DNA from: Zhengitettix transpicula
Taxonomy: Eukaryota > Arthropoda > Insecta > Orthoptera > Tetrigidae
Direction of reading: 5' to 3'
DNA: 64,000 nucleotides
Assembly: GCA_037074705.1 (NCBI GenBank)
Contig: CM073596.1
Coordinates: forward strand, 28,246,001-28,310,000
Position numbers and translations under genes: made by a program. Shown in pieces: positions 1 through 11,400 of this stretch (position 1 is its first letter; each line of letters begins with the position of its first letter). Under the pieces are notes generated by a model. It had not been told where the DNA came from. It searched no databases and was given only the letters and a program-made list of their open reading frames with translations.

Positions 1-130
1 ATAGCTGGCGAGGCGAAGTGACGGTGTGTTGTTTGACATACCTACGCGCTTCGCGTCTGATAGAGAGAATGCACGTTTAAATCACATAGTCATGTCAACA
101 TTTCCCGTTTTGGTAGGGGGATCGATGCTC

Positions 131-167
131 GCGCAGGAATTGGATTCCTGCGCCCCCCCCCCCCCCC
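131..167. repeat. Perfect 10-bp hairpin followed by a C15 tract
   Basis: Two perfectly complementary 10-base arms (131-140 GCGCAGGAAT and 144-153) enclose a 3-base loop, and a run of 15 C residues (153-167) follows at once. No element boundary or reading frame explains the pair. The C tract may be a simple repeat that grew at the hairpin edge; its exact length is prone to assembly error. Confidence 0.7.
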
Positions 168-873
168 TCTCGGTTTTAATCTCTACGCAGTACAGATATT
201 GCACCGTAATTGGATCGTTGCGTTTGCCTGATTGACGAGAAACAAACGCGTTACCTACTAACACGGCCTCTGCAGAACGCAACCAATATCGTTGGCGCTT
301 TTTATTCACCCAGTCGAACATCATGTGCAGCATAAATAATGCATAGGAGTGTTTCAAAAATCGTCGCACGAATATATATTTGTCGATTCTAGGCTTGTTA
401 TGACGGACGACTCTTGTAAGACAAAATTAAAACAAAAAATACTTCCAGCTTGTATTTGTTTGAAACTACTCAGAAACGAAAACTAATATACTAAAGAAGC
501 GCTGCTCAAATTCATAACATTTTGACTATAATTGTTTGTAGCCATTGGCGTGAAGCGTATGCAGTTCCTTTCTGGAAAGAACCCTGGAGTAAGGGGAGGC
601 TGAGTTTCTGTAAGCAGCTTATTCACAAAATTTTGCTGATCGGTTTTCTTCCGGGTGGACTGCTCCGCTCATCCCAGAAAACGGAGAGGCTGAATCGACA
701 AGAAGTGCTACAGTTTTATCTGAACACTTTGATTCATATCTGAAAAGAAGCTAAGCCCCGATAATATGTTCTCATTATTTAACTGTATAGGGTTTAAACT
801 ACATTCTTCTTGATTCTGGGTTTCTTCCACGAATAGAATTGAAGATGCTTTTGAGAATAAAAGTTTCGGTCAC
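168..873. other. Non-coding stretch, nothing recognised
   Basis: The region holds only short open frames of up to 73 codons with no recognisable family. I see no RNA gene and no clear repeat boundary. Confidence 0.5.
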
Positions 874-1518
874 CAGCCTGTTACAAGCAAGCTAGTGAGA
901 GCATTCTCTCGCAGGTGAACATTCAACCGCTGGAGGAGGCTACATTTGAGGATGCCCTCTCCTCCCCAAGGAAGCTTGCGAGAGGATTCTCTCGCAGGTG
1001 AACCTTCCCAGAGAGCTCTGGCGGAGGCTACCTTTGGGGATGCCTTCACATCTCACTGTTTTTTTTTGAACTAAGGTTCCCACATGCCGAGGCACCTCGG
1101 CCTGTTTTGAGAGGTGTATGTTCCGGGGTCGCAGACCTTGGGCATACGGTAAGAGTTGTCCGCTATTCCTATTGGAATAGTCGGCCAGCTGCCGCCTAAA
1201 CTGGTCGAGGCACGGAGAAGGGAATGCTGCGTCCCTACAGCAAACTCCTCTCTCGCTATCGGAAGGGCGTGGGACAAGTACCCTATGCCCGACCTACCTG
1301 ATGCAGGTTTTTGTAGGGTTTTCCTGCATTTCTTTAGGCGAATGCCGGGTAGGATCCCTAAACCATAGCTCGTGGGCCCTAGTTACCCTTGGCTACCTTC
1401 CTCCACCCTTCCGCATCCCCCCTTTTAAATCCCTTTCCTATGCTATAAGAGGTGAGTTGCCACTATGTGGATTACCCTATACATAGCCTGTCTACATCCC
1501 CCCCCCCCCAAAAAAAAC
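874..1518 (+). repeat. A-tailed hairpin repeat, copy 1 (near full length plus a partial 5' unit)
   Basis: This is the best copy for describing the family. A partial 5' unit (874-972) precedes a near full-length unit (about 973-1518). In the sense direction the unit has a hairpin built on GCGAGAG/CTCTCGC, the palindrome CCGAGGCACCTCGG near 1090, an ATTCC/GGAAT hairpin near 1166-1180, a long GC-rich body, conserved GGATCC, and the end ACATAGCCTGTCTAC followed by a C tract and A8. The A tail at one fixed end of every copy points to retroposition. I do not recognise a known SINE or LINE in it, and I see no convincing tRNA-type A and B boxes. Open frames of about 60-70 codons run on both strands. 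Confidence 0.8.
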
Positions 1519-1539
1519 CTCTCCTCTCTCTGATTTTTT

Positions 1540-1938
1540 TAACTAAGGTTTTGATAGGTGTAAATTCCGGGGTTGCAGACCTTGGGTATACGGTAAAAGT
1601 TTTTCTATTGGAATAGTCGGCAAGCTGCCTCCTAAACTGGTTGGGGCACGGCGAAGTGAATGCTGCGTCCCCACAGAAACCCCTCTTCCGCCATCAAAAT
1701 GGCGTAGGACAAGTACTAAATGCCCGATCTCCGTGATGCAGGTTTTCTTGGGTTTGTCCTGCATCTCTTTTAGGTAAATGCTGGATAAGATCCTCAAACT
1801 ATAGCCATGGGGCCCTAGTCAACCCTTTGCTACCTTCCTCTAGCATTCCGCATTCCACATTTCTAATTCCTTCCTATTAAAGAATAGTTATCATCATGTG
1901 GATTATCGTCATGTAACCTGTTACCCTAAAAAAAACGA
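1540..1938 (+). repeat. A-tailed hairpin repeat, copy 2 (5' truncated)
   Basis: Same family and orientation as the preceding copy, starting at the AACTAAGGTT block and lacking the 5' hairpin. It ends in the other 3' variant, CCTGTTACCCT plus A8. It sits head-to-tail between two other copies. Confidence 0.8.
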
Positions 1939-2442
1939 GCCTGTTACAAGGAAGCCTGTGAGAGAATTTTCTGGCAGGTGAACCTTCCCAGAGAGCTCTG
2001 GAGGAGGATGCCTTCACTCCTCTCTAGTTTTTTGAACTCTGGTTCCATCAAGCAGAGGCTGTTTTGAGAGGTGTATGTTCCGGGGTCGCAGACTTTGGGT
2101 ATACGGTAAGAGTTTTTCTATTGAAATAGTCAGCCAGCTGCCTCCTAAACTGGTCGAGCTTCGGAGAAGGAATTGCTGCATCCCCACATCAAACCCATCT
2201 CCCGCCATTTGAAGGCCGTGGGACAAATACAACATACCCGACCTACCTCATGCAGGTTTTTCTAGGCATTTCCCAGCATCACATGTAATCGAATTGCCGG
2301 GTAGGATCCTTAAACTACAGCCCGGTTGCCGTAGTTTCCCTTGGCTACCTTCCTCTACTCTTCCCCGTCCCCTCTATCAAATCTCTTCCAATTATATTAA
2401 AGATTAGTCGATTATCCTCACGTAGCCCTTAACTATAAAAAT
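1939..2442 (+). repeat. A-tailed hairpin repeat, copy 3
   Basis: Third head-to-tail copy. It starts AGCCTGTTACAAGGAAGCCT directly after the A tail of copy 2, keeps the 5' hairpin region and the GGATCC block, and fades into TAACTATAAAAA near 2442. Confidence 0.75.
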
Positions 2443-3929
2443 CATATCGTTTGATATTTTCAAGGTTAATTCTTGATTTTCCATTATCACAGTAATATAT
2501 TCGATTTATTTGATTCTCTAATCCTATTCTGGGCATCATTTTCTGGTTTTTTCTGCATTATTTATGTTAGTCATCGTACGTTCACGTATACGAGGCATTC
2601 TGGCTGTAAATATTTTGAACATGCTGGATTAACTTGGTAACCAACAAAATAAAACAGTGACGTATCTCGTAAGTATCCATTTTCACCAGCAAATGTCGAG
2701 ACATTTATTTGCTTCCGCCGTGACGAAAACTCGAAAGAGAATCGTAATCATCACCACTGGCCCTGCGGTCCTAAGAGGATTACATCTGACAAGCTACTGA
2801 CAAAGTGCCAACCAACCAGTATAGCGACAGAACCGTAAAGCCGTATTCATGGCTTCCATAGCCAAGCAAAGAAAATGTTTCACTGCTATTAATTAACTGC
2901 TGGCTGATTATTATTATTTACCGCAGAAGCGCATATGTACGGATTTTAAGTGGATGATGTTTCTATAATGAAATAATAATGAAAAGAAGGCAACAAGGAA
3001 TAAATATAACCGGGCAAGACCTCGAACGAAGCCCGTTCATTCAATTTTGAATATCTTAGATTTGAGATTAGATGCGGTTATTTTTATTTTAAGGTTTTTC
3101 CGATCAAGTCATTACTCTGTATAAATAAAACGTTACTGGCTAACAGGAGACTGATTTTCGCATATATTTACGTTTCGTGAATTAAAGGAACCGAGACCGA
3201 CGACGCTAAGAGAAAGTCCTTAGTGATATCAAATTGCCGTTAAAAATCTTGAAACATAAATTGAGAACGTTCAAAAATATTATCACAAGAAAACAGTTTT
3301 GTTCAATTTTTTTTCATTGCTGTTGAGTTGTAAGAAGATTTTTAAAAATATTAAATACGACCAAATTGCAGTCCAAAACCAAATTATTTTATCGGATTCG
3401 GCACGGACTTTGTTCGCTAAATGGCTGAACTATTTTCCTCTGACGCCGTAAGTAGGTTTGAGGAAAATTTGAAACTAAAATAATTAAGGCTGACCAATTG
3501 ACCTATCTTTAAGCTCGTAAAGAAAATATTTGTTGTCAAGAGTAGACGACGAGAGTAGTAAATAACCTGCTAGATACAGAAAAAAAGTACAAAAAGTATT
3601 AAAATAAAAAATCTTGATATTGGAACGAGTTATAGACAATGCTTTATCATATGAACTGTAAACATTAAAAACAAATAAAAATGCATGAATCTAAACCTAG
3701 CGTTAAGAACCAATGTTTTCAAGTTTTTAATTTAACGTCTGTTTTGAATTAATAAAACAAAATAAAGAAATTCCCGAGAATCATTTTAATATTGCAAAAA
3801 TAATATAAAATTCGCAGTTGTATAAATTTTAAAAAAATATGGTGTTACTTTCTACGTCGGTATTTCAGCAAATAAGGCTTTTCTTTTGAATATTTACTGA
3901 ATAATTTATTTCCTACAGAAAAATACCCA
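2443..3929. other. AT-rich non-coding stretch
   Basis: No open frame of note. Around 3735-3760 a short segment (TCTGTTTTGAATTAATAAAA) matches the arm of the inverted-repeat element near 17.2 kb, so part of this stretch is probably old repeat. Nothing else is recognised. Confidence 0.5.
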
Positions 3930-5270
3930 TCAATATAATAAAAAAGGATGTATATTTGTATGTATGTATTAACGTTAATTTCTACACAGATTTAGACAGA
4001 TTTCAACAAAAATACGTACACATATTCTACGAAACACGAGAAACGGTACTGTGGGGTGTGAGAAACCCGTAGCACAAAGGTGGACAGAATTATATTTAAA
4101 AACTAACTAGGTGCCCGGCGTTGCTCGTGTACTTATTTATATAAACTCGAAAAAGTATTTAAGTACTGAATACTTAAATATATTCCTTGAGTATTTCAGG
4201 ATATAATCGTCACTCAGTCTTCATACATTACGAAATATTACATTGATGAAATTGTTAGCTAGACTCACAACTAATACAGCGCGAAAATTAACTTACATTT
4301 TCCCCAAGGATGTTAAAGTAATTCGTATTCTTCTTTATTATCATTCGATGGAATATTTCTGTATAAAATTATACTTTTTATTTAAAAAAAATATTTCTGT
4401 TTTATTTCATTCCTAATAAAGGAGATATTTCCTTTGTTCGTTGCGTAGTAACGTCTTTCTCTCGCGTGACGTCATTGTCTCTTGACGCGCAGTAATTTAA
4501 TATTTAATGATCACGGTTTTTAATTATAATTCTTTCCACATGTATGCTATGGTTTTCTCACCCTCACAGTACCGTTTCTCGTGTTTTGAAGAATTTGTGT
4601 ACCAATTTTTGTTGCAATCTATCCACGCTTTTAAATTTGTACAGAAATTAACGTAAATACATACATACATACATACATACAAATATATATCCTTTTTTAT
4701 TATATAGATGTGATCGTTTTGTGTTAAATTACTGCGCGTCAAGATGTCATAACGTCACAGCACACGCGAGAATAAAGACGTTGTTACGCGACCATAGTGC
4801 AAGTAAATAGTTCATTTTTTCGTAATGAAATAAAGCAAAAATATTTTCATTGAATAAAAAGTATAATTTTATCCAGTAACACTCCCTCCAATGATAACAA
4901 AAAAACATTTACGATCCTTGCGGAAAAATTAAGTGACTCCAATATGACGATTATTAGTTTACACTGTGAATATAGCTAAGAATTTCATCAATTTAATATT
5001 TCGTAATGTCTGAAAACTGAGGGGAAATTATATCCTGCAATATTCAAGGGATAGATTTGACAATTCTATTCGGAAAGAAATTCTGAGGTATGTTTTTGGG
5101 ATTGATGCAATAAAATACAATGTCTATTACAGCTGTTAAATTACTGCACTATCGGACTGGAAACAGATAGATTTAGGTTAAATCATTTCTTGGCTAAAGA
5201 TTAATATAGAAATAAATACGTTTTCGGATTTATATAAATAAGTACACGGAAAACGCCGGGCACACAGATA
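3930..5270 (+). mobile_element. Helitron-like non-autonomous element (outer), split by a second copy
   Basis: The element starts with TC after an A (A|TCAATATAATAAAAAAGG) and ends near 5270 in the ACGCCGGGCACACAGATA block before a T. The two parts, 3930-4102 and 4709-5270, join into one element of about 735 bp once the inverted insertion 4103-4708 is removed. The family, seen in seven copies here, shares TC...CTAG ends, an A|T target, no terminal inverted repeats and no target duplication, which is the Helitron pattern. It has no Rep/helicase coding capacity. The degenerate 3' end and weak terminal hairpin suggest an old copy. Confidence 0.75.
4103..4708 (-). mobile_element. Helitron-like non-autonomous element (inner, nested)
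   Basis: A 606-bp copy in minus orientation. Its 5' end is TCTATATAATAAAAAAGGAT at 4708 with a short (GTAT)n tract after it. Its 3' end at 4103 reads CCGGGCACCTAGTTAG, against CTAGCTAG in better copies. It lies between A4102 and T4709 of the outer element, exactly the A|T target expected for Helitrons, with no target duplication. Confidence 0.8.
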
Positions 5271-5635
5271 TTTATTAATAAATAATACAAAATTATATAG
5301 TCATTGCACTCTTAATTACGATTTAGTACATGGATGTCAATATTGAGGTATAGGAAAATTATGAGTTTTTTAAGCGAAGCACAGGATCATCTGTGACTAT
5401 TTTGCCTGTTAGGCGTGAAGATTTTAATATATGTTTGGACATTGTCTTGGAAATATTTTATAGGGAATAAGATATTGGCATGAGTGTGTTGCTTGAGGTT
5501 TTAAACATCTCAATAACGTTTGTAATTCACTGATTTACCCTTGTTCGTCTATGGTACAAGGCTTACTTGATTCACGTGGTGTCGTCATTCACAAGAGCTG
5601 TGCTTGTAACATTGATGCTAATGTGTTATTTTTGT
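5271..5635. other. Non-coding stretch, nothing recognised
   Basis: AT-rich sequence with no supported gene or repeat. Confidence 0.4.
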
Positions 5636-6085
5636 AGTAATTGTTTGCCGGAGTCGACAAACAGCTCCCTGCTGCGGGCGGTGTGCTGTTACAGGATCTC
5701 CTCTCCGGTACCTGCTGTGAGGAGCAATTGTCACTCGAAGGTGGACCCTCAAGACAGCCCCAGGCCCCGGTGGCATGCAAATAGGCCCCCCCTGTGAAGT
5801 CTCCATCTGGGACAATGGCCCTAGCCGAAGGACGGCGCGGCTGTTCCTCGCCGCCGCCGCGGTACACGTAACGAGCGAATCCCGGCGCACCTAGTCCGCA
5901 ATAATGACGCAATTACACACTGGACTTGCCCCCGCGGGGCCCTTGTTTATTAACGGGGGCAATTATTATATAAGTAATAGCGAATTTACTGTCCATTGTG
6001 ATAGTCTCGGCGCCGTAACGAGGCGTTCAAACTGCTCGCTTTAATGACACCGTCGGCGCTTTTATACGCTCCCTGATAGCAGCCC
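5636..6085. promoter_or_regulatory. GC-rich single-copy island, possible cis-regulatory element
   Basis: GC content is clearly above the surroundings. The stretch holds an ATGCAAAT POU octamer (5775-5782), several TAAT-type homeodomain cores (around 5902-5915 and 5958-5970) and GC-rich blocks. Overlapping open frames on both strands (up to 107 codons, minus 5589-5912) look like a by-product of base composition. I see no splice structure or known domain. Regulatory function is inference from composition and motifs only. Confidence 0.3.
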
Positions 6086-6762
6086 GCTATAGCCACCAAA
6101 TCAACAGATTTTATTTATTCATTTGATGGAGCCATATGTACTGGTCTTTTATACATTCCATTTATTCATGTACAAACAATAATGTCCACGATTTATGGAG
6201 GTAAAAGTGGATACGAATCCTTTTTTTTTCAATGAACACGATATTAAAAACAGCAAATTGTACAGAGTCGGGCGAGTGTAATTCCATAACCTCTGTACGA
6301 AACATGCATGGCTGCTAAAATATTGTATTTACCTACCGATGAATAACTGAAAACAAAATTAAATTCACTGCAGATGTTGCACGACATATTACAATTTATA
6401 TTTGTTATAAATATAAGAATTGGTGTGACTCACGATTAGAATACATTATGTCCGTTACTTTAAATTCCACATAATTCCGAATAAAACAATATAATATAAT
6501 AATAAAGCTGGCCTTTATGGTTCGATGCTGAAAATATAGTACGAAACAATATCAGGGAAGATATTAAATATGAAAGGGTAGACGAAATTACAAATTTTTC
6601 CTGGAAAAATGTGATATGTAGCTATGTAGAGGAGTCCATCAGATTTTATTATACTACTTTACTTGATAAAATAATTTAACTGACAAACATTCTCATAACG
6701 TTCAACCACCACAAATGAAGACAATGTAAACTTGAACTTTTTTTTTTTAGACAATTCCATTC
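6086..6762. other. AT-rich non-coding stretch
   Basis: No gene, RNA or repeat boundary recognised. Confidence 0.4.
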
Positions 6763-7191
6763 TCTATAAACAGTTCTCGGTTTTCAGACGGGTATAATAT
6801 ATTTAAACGCAACGTTTCGACGACAAGAAAGCTCTGTCGTCATCTTCTAGACGAAGTGCCGGAACCATTCAATTTCATGTTATATATACCTTATATATTT
6901 TTATACAAATTTTTTTGAATTTAATATATATATTTATATAAAAATATAAAATATAATATATATATATATATTTATATAAAAAATATAAAATATAATATAT
7001 ATATATATATTTATATAAAAAATATATAATATAATATAATATATACATATTTATATAAAAAATATATAACATAATATAATATATACATATTTATAACAAA
7101 ATTTATATAATATTATATATAATATATATATATTTATATATATTATATTATATATATATATATTATATTATATCTATATATATTATATTTT

Positions 7192-7238
<47 letters not shown>

Positions 7239-7385
7239 GTATATATATAAATATATAAGGATATCTATAACATGAAATAAAATTGTTTCGACACTTCACC
7301 TAGAAGATGACGACAGAGCTTTCTGTCGTCGAAACGTTGCGTTTAAATATATTATACCCCTGTGAAAACCGAGAACTGTTTATCG
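6763..7385. mobile_element. Inverted-repeat element with hammerhead-like motif in both arms
   Basis: Left arm about 6763-6890 and right arm about 7265-7385 are inverted copies (for example AACAGTTCTCGGTTTTCA on the left against TGAAAACCGAGAACTGTT on the right). Each arm carries CTAGAAGATGACGACAGA, a short loop, its complement TCTGTCGTC, then GAAACG; the left-arm copy has one extra base in the hairpin. The centre, 6905-7250, is an expanded AT microsatellite. No coding capacity. I infer a foldback or MITE-like element, or two elements in inverted orientation. Confidence 0.65.
6905..7250. repeat. AT-rich microsatellite (TATA-type, imperfect)
   Basis: About 345 bp of almost pure A/T, with repeated blocks of the kind TATATATTTATATAAAAAAT and a terminal (AT)n run. 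It fills the interior of the inverted-repeat element. The length is likely polymorphic. Confidence 0.9.
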
Positions 7386-8560
7386 AACAATTACACCGGG
7401 AAAGACTTCAATCTTTGATAATTCCATTCTGATCTGCCTTCTCGCTGTAGTACTTAAATTAACTGCCTAGAATAAGTTCATGTAGTAGGTATGGAAAGTT
7501 GCCAATGACATTTATGTTTACGAGACTATAAACAATAAATTTAAAAAAATCTTCCTATAGAAGGAAAATGTTACTAAGACAGATTTAATCACGAAATATA
7601 CTCCACCGTTATTACAGATATTATATATATATATGCTTTATTTATTAAAAATCACCTTTCGGGAACATTTACCAACCTGTCGGTAAAACGTGAATCAAGA
7701 TACTGTTGTCGGGAAAACGTTCATCGGGCAAGTGTACGTTGGGATTTTGTACCAGACCCATTTAAAAGAAACGTTAATTAATTATAGGGGTCTTGGAAAT
7801 ATTGTCAATACTGACCAAATTGTTCACGATGGCAGAAGGGCTAATATTGAAAAATAATATTGGAAGCGCTTCGTTGTATTTTAAAAATGAATATGGGAAA
7901 ATTATAGAGTAATTGAACACCTAAACACAGTTGGCAGTTTAATATTCAGCTAGGAGAAATGTGGTGTTGTAAAATTCACGGAGAAAATGGCTGTCATTTG
8001 TTGGACTTCAATAAATATGGGAACCTGTTATAAACGAATAAAAATGTCACCAAACTAAATGGAGTAGATCAACCGACGGTGAAGCGATTTTGGAAGACTA
8101 TGAAATACATTCAAATCAAATACGCCATTGAAATAATATTGGTAGTCTCTAGACAACAAGGTATATATAATTATTTGATAATTTTTACTACAGTAATGAT
8201 AATCCTCGTGGTTGTGAAAATTTCGAGAAGCGACAATGAGGGTTCTGATCTATTTTTACAAGTGAGAAATAAAACCTGTGGATGGAGATTAATGGTAGCT
8301 GATAATGAAGTACAATAAATAAGGTGTAGGTTATGTAGTTAAAAAATGTATTTAACGAGCTCCGAGGATGCGAGCTTTTCATAATCTTTCTCTCTTTTTC
8401 CGTTCTGTAGCTAATAATTGAATTCAGACCACCAGATGGTATAAAAGGAAACTGATATCTAGATTTGAGATTATCTGAAACGAAGAAAGCTCTTATCCTG
8501 AAACGCAGGATGACGCAAGTAGAAAATAAATAAAGAAGATAAATTGTTTGTCGGAGGGCT
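7386..8560. other. AT-rich non-coding stretch
   Basis: Short random open frames only; no recognised gene, RNA or repeat. Confidence 0.4.
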
Positions 8561-8990
8561 TGAGGGTAAGACTAATGGAGGACCTCAGTGTTTCCTGTGA
8601 AGCCACGTACGTATCCCTCACTTTCTGCGGTTAGAGGTCCCTCTGGAAGCGTGCGAGGACAAGGTAATCTCTGGAGTATATCCGGTGAGGAATCGCTTAT
8701 CCCTTACTTCTCCCCCGCCGGTCTGGTTGTTATTATTCCCCTGTGAATTCAACGCACAATCTCTTTGCGAATTCTGTCCCCTTTCTTTCACGCGGAACAA
8801 TGAGAGTGGTATAATGATGATAAAAAAGGTTCACCATGTGCGTTTCTTTCTGCTCTCTCTCTTTCACTACCCCCTATTTTTTTCGTTGATCTTCCAATTT
8901 AATAAAGAAGCAAGGAGACTGAGTCACGGGTCGATGAGGTAGCTACGACCCCTCTGCTTTTCTCCGGAGAGCAGGCACAATCACGTAATG
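8561..8990. other. Moderately GC-rich stretch, nothing recognised
   Basis: Base composition rises but there is no domain, splice signal set or repeat match. Open frames of 60-85 codons on both strands look incidental. Confidence 0.3.
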
Positions 8991-10215
8991 TTATTACGAT
9001 GCTTCAATGAATCAAGGATACAGTTCCCCCATACACCCGTACTATGAACAATCAAATCCACCAACTGGAAATATGTATGTGCTTTCACTCAATTTCATTG
9101 AAGATGTTCTGTTACAGATTGAAATGATATCTCTCGAGCAGGTTCCGATGACAATTCCCATCGACTGAGATAACATGATCAGAGTCCGGGTTACAAATCA
9201 CGCAATTATAAACAAATATAATAATAAAACCTGGAATACTTCAATTTTGTGAACGCAGCCAGTGAAGGGTTTTGAAGAAGGAAATAAATAACACCCACAA
9301 ATTAACGATATACAAACAATAAATGAAATATTAAAAATAAAAACAATGAATTATAGAATGCAGATATTAATGAATTATATTAAAATGACATCGTTAATGC
9401 CTTAATAAATAATCACGAATAATTACTGAAATACTGATCTCAATTACAACCAGTGATTTGATTTTAAGCTCCATCATGAATGATTAATTTGAGTACATTT
9501 TAATGAGTTTAAACATTTAAATCATAATTTATCAGACTATTAATTCTTTTTGTAAAATATAACCTATATTCTTAAATGATTATTTTCCTTTATTTAATTA
9601 AATTATATGAACTTAATACATGATTCTAATTCTATTTTAATCTTAATAATCATAATAATACGTAATATTATGAAAATATGTATAATAAATACTTTAAATG
9701 TTTAATACATGAAATAAACATTATAAAATTTTTCAGCTCACTGAATGGAAAGTTATTTAAAAAATATTCGGTTCTCTAGGGCTCTAGTTGTAGGAACACT
9801 GTGAAACAAATTAATTTCAAACAAAGACAATATTATGCGAACAATAATTTTTTTTATTTGGTTTTGAATTGGATTAAATTTTAATTATAAATGGCCACAG
9901 ACTATCCAACTATAACAACCATAATGCATCGGTAACATGAACACGGAATTTTATGCAAATGTGTTGTAGTGATGATTGGCTGGAAACTATCGTGATTTAT
10001 ATTAGAATTTACCTTAAAAATTAAACAAGGTTATCAGCCTGATCACAATATGATTTTCCGAGGTGAGTAAATTTTTCTGAAATTTCTTTAAGGGATTTAT
10101 TGTGATGACAGCACAGAGAAATAGAAAGTGGGAATAAAATCGACGTATTCACAGAATTACGTGATAGAATATCACCCTGCGACATCAATGAATTGTTGCA
10201 CAGGGTAAGAGAAGA
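8991..10215. other. AT-rich non-coding stretch
   Basis: Very AT-rich from about 9200 to 9960. No supported feature. Confidence 0.4.
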
Positions 10216-10625
10216 AAAAATTTGTACTGCGGCCAAAACACGCAGACTTTGCAAGCGAGGAAACGGGGAACTTATGAGGACGAGCGTCCAATCTCGCTGA
10301 CGACGACACTATTGCTCGTCGCCGCAGGGGGGGCGGGGTTCGAGTCCGGGATATCAATACAGACGAGGTGGAACAGGCTGTGCCATCCACACGTGCGCAG
10401 TGGCTACGCTCGATATCGCCCTCCGCCACTTAAATTAGTCCACCACCGCCCGCTCCGGTCGCCACGTCGTGAGATGAAGTGCTCTACAAGAGAAAAGTAA
10501 TCCGGGGAAACGCAGGCATAACACCCTCGACAATTACGACCTAAAAGGCTTTCCCTCGCAGGGGCAAATAGTCGTGGTATTATTGGGAAAATTATAGGGG
10601 TTGCAGGTCTCATGGAAGAAGATAT
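10216..10625. other. GC-rich stretch with a tRNA-type B box
   Basis: A GGTTCGAGTCC block (10337-10347) matches the pol III B box consensus, but there is no A box at the expected distance and no cloverleaf. It could be the remnant of a tRNA-derived SINE. Open frames on both strands have no recognised domain. Confidence 0.3.
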
Positions 10626-10671
10626 TACGTACTAGTTTTTAGTTGTATAATCACATAAAAAGGAAATTTTA

Positions 10672-11056
10672 GCGGTTTTTTTTTAAGGTGTAGAGAGGCT
10701 ATGTATAGGGTAATCCACATAGTGGCAATTCCCCTCTTATAGCATAGGAAAGGAGTGAAAGGGGTGATGCGGAAAGGAAAGGTAGCTATGGTTTAAGTAA
10801 GGATCCTACTCGGAAATTCGGCTCAAAGTGATGCAGGGAAAACCCTAGAAAAACCTGCATCATGTAGGTCGGGCATTTGGTACTTGTCCCACGCCCTTCC
10901 GATGGCGGGAGAGGAGTTTGCTGTGGGGTCGGTTTAGGAGGCAGCTGGCCGATTATTCCAATAGGAATAGACGATAACTCTTACCATATGTCCAAGGTCT
11001 GCGACACCGTAACATACACCTCTCAAAACAGGCCTAGGTGCCTCGGCATGTAGAAA
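10672..11056 (-). repeat. A-tailed hairpin repeat, minus-strand copy (5' truncated)
   Basis: A T9 run at 10676-10684, the minus-strand A tail, is followed by the GTGTAGAGAGGCTATGTATA end variant and then the family body, running to the GCCTCGGCATG block at about 11050. The segment around the GACGCAGCATTCCC block is deleted. Confidence 0.8.
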
Positions 11057-11261
11057 CATTATTTTTCATTGAGGAAAATAGAGAAAAGTTTACATATTCG
11101 TCTGTGACAAAAATGGAAACTACCACAGTTAAAATGTAAATAAATGTAGTAGCTGGTTACTCGCACCCACACGGAAAATAAAAAAATCGTATACCTTTCG
11201 CGTTTGTAAAAAAAAAATTTTTAATGCATACAAACTATTGATAGGATCGAGCTTAGATGTA

Positions 11262-11400
11262 TATTTTTTCCAATTAGATAAAGAAATAGGTAAAATGTCA
11301 GACAAAAATAGGTGCTAAATTAGATATCACACAATGTTTCTGCTTATCCTTTCGTCAGGTGATTAAAAAACACGGAAGAGCCGTATGAACGACAAACCAC
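11262..11400 (-). repeat. Repeat fragment with hammerhead-like core, copy 1
   Basis: On the minus strand the core reads CACCTGACGA, an 11-base spacer, then GAAACATTGTGTG. The same layout recurs at about 12.1, 32.0 and 37.0 kb, so this is one dispersed family. Flanking ATCAC and GTGAT could form a 5-bp stem I. No gene is present. Confidence 0.5.

Noticed and set aside
5589..5912. 107-codon minus-strand frame and overlapping frames in the GC-rich island.
   Set aside because: Several frames are open together on both strands, as expected from high GC and few stops. There is no domain, and the composition is Pro/Arg/Gly-rich.
6875..7072. 65-codon Tyr/Ile/Lys-rich minus-strand frame.
   Set aside because: It is a translation of the AT microsatellite.
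10337..10347. B-box-like GGTTCGAGTCC considered as a tRNA gene.
   Set aside because: No A box at the right distance and no cloverleaf on either side; the same applies at 11595-11605.
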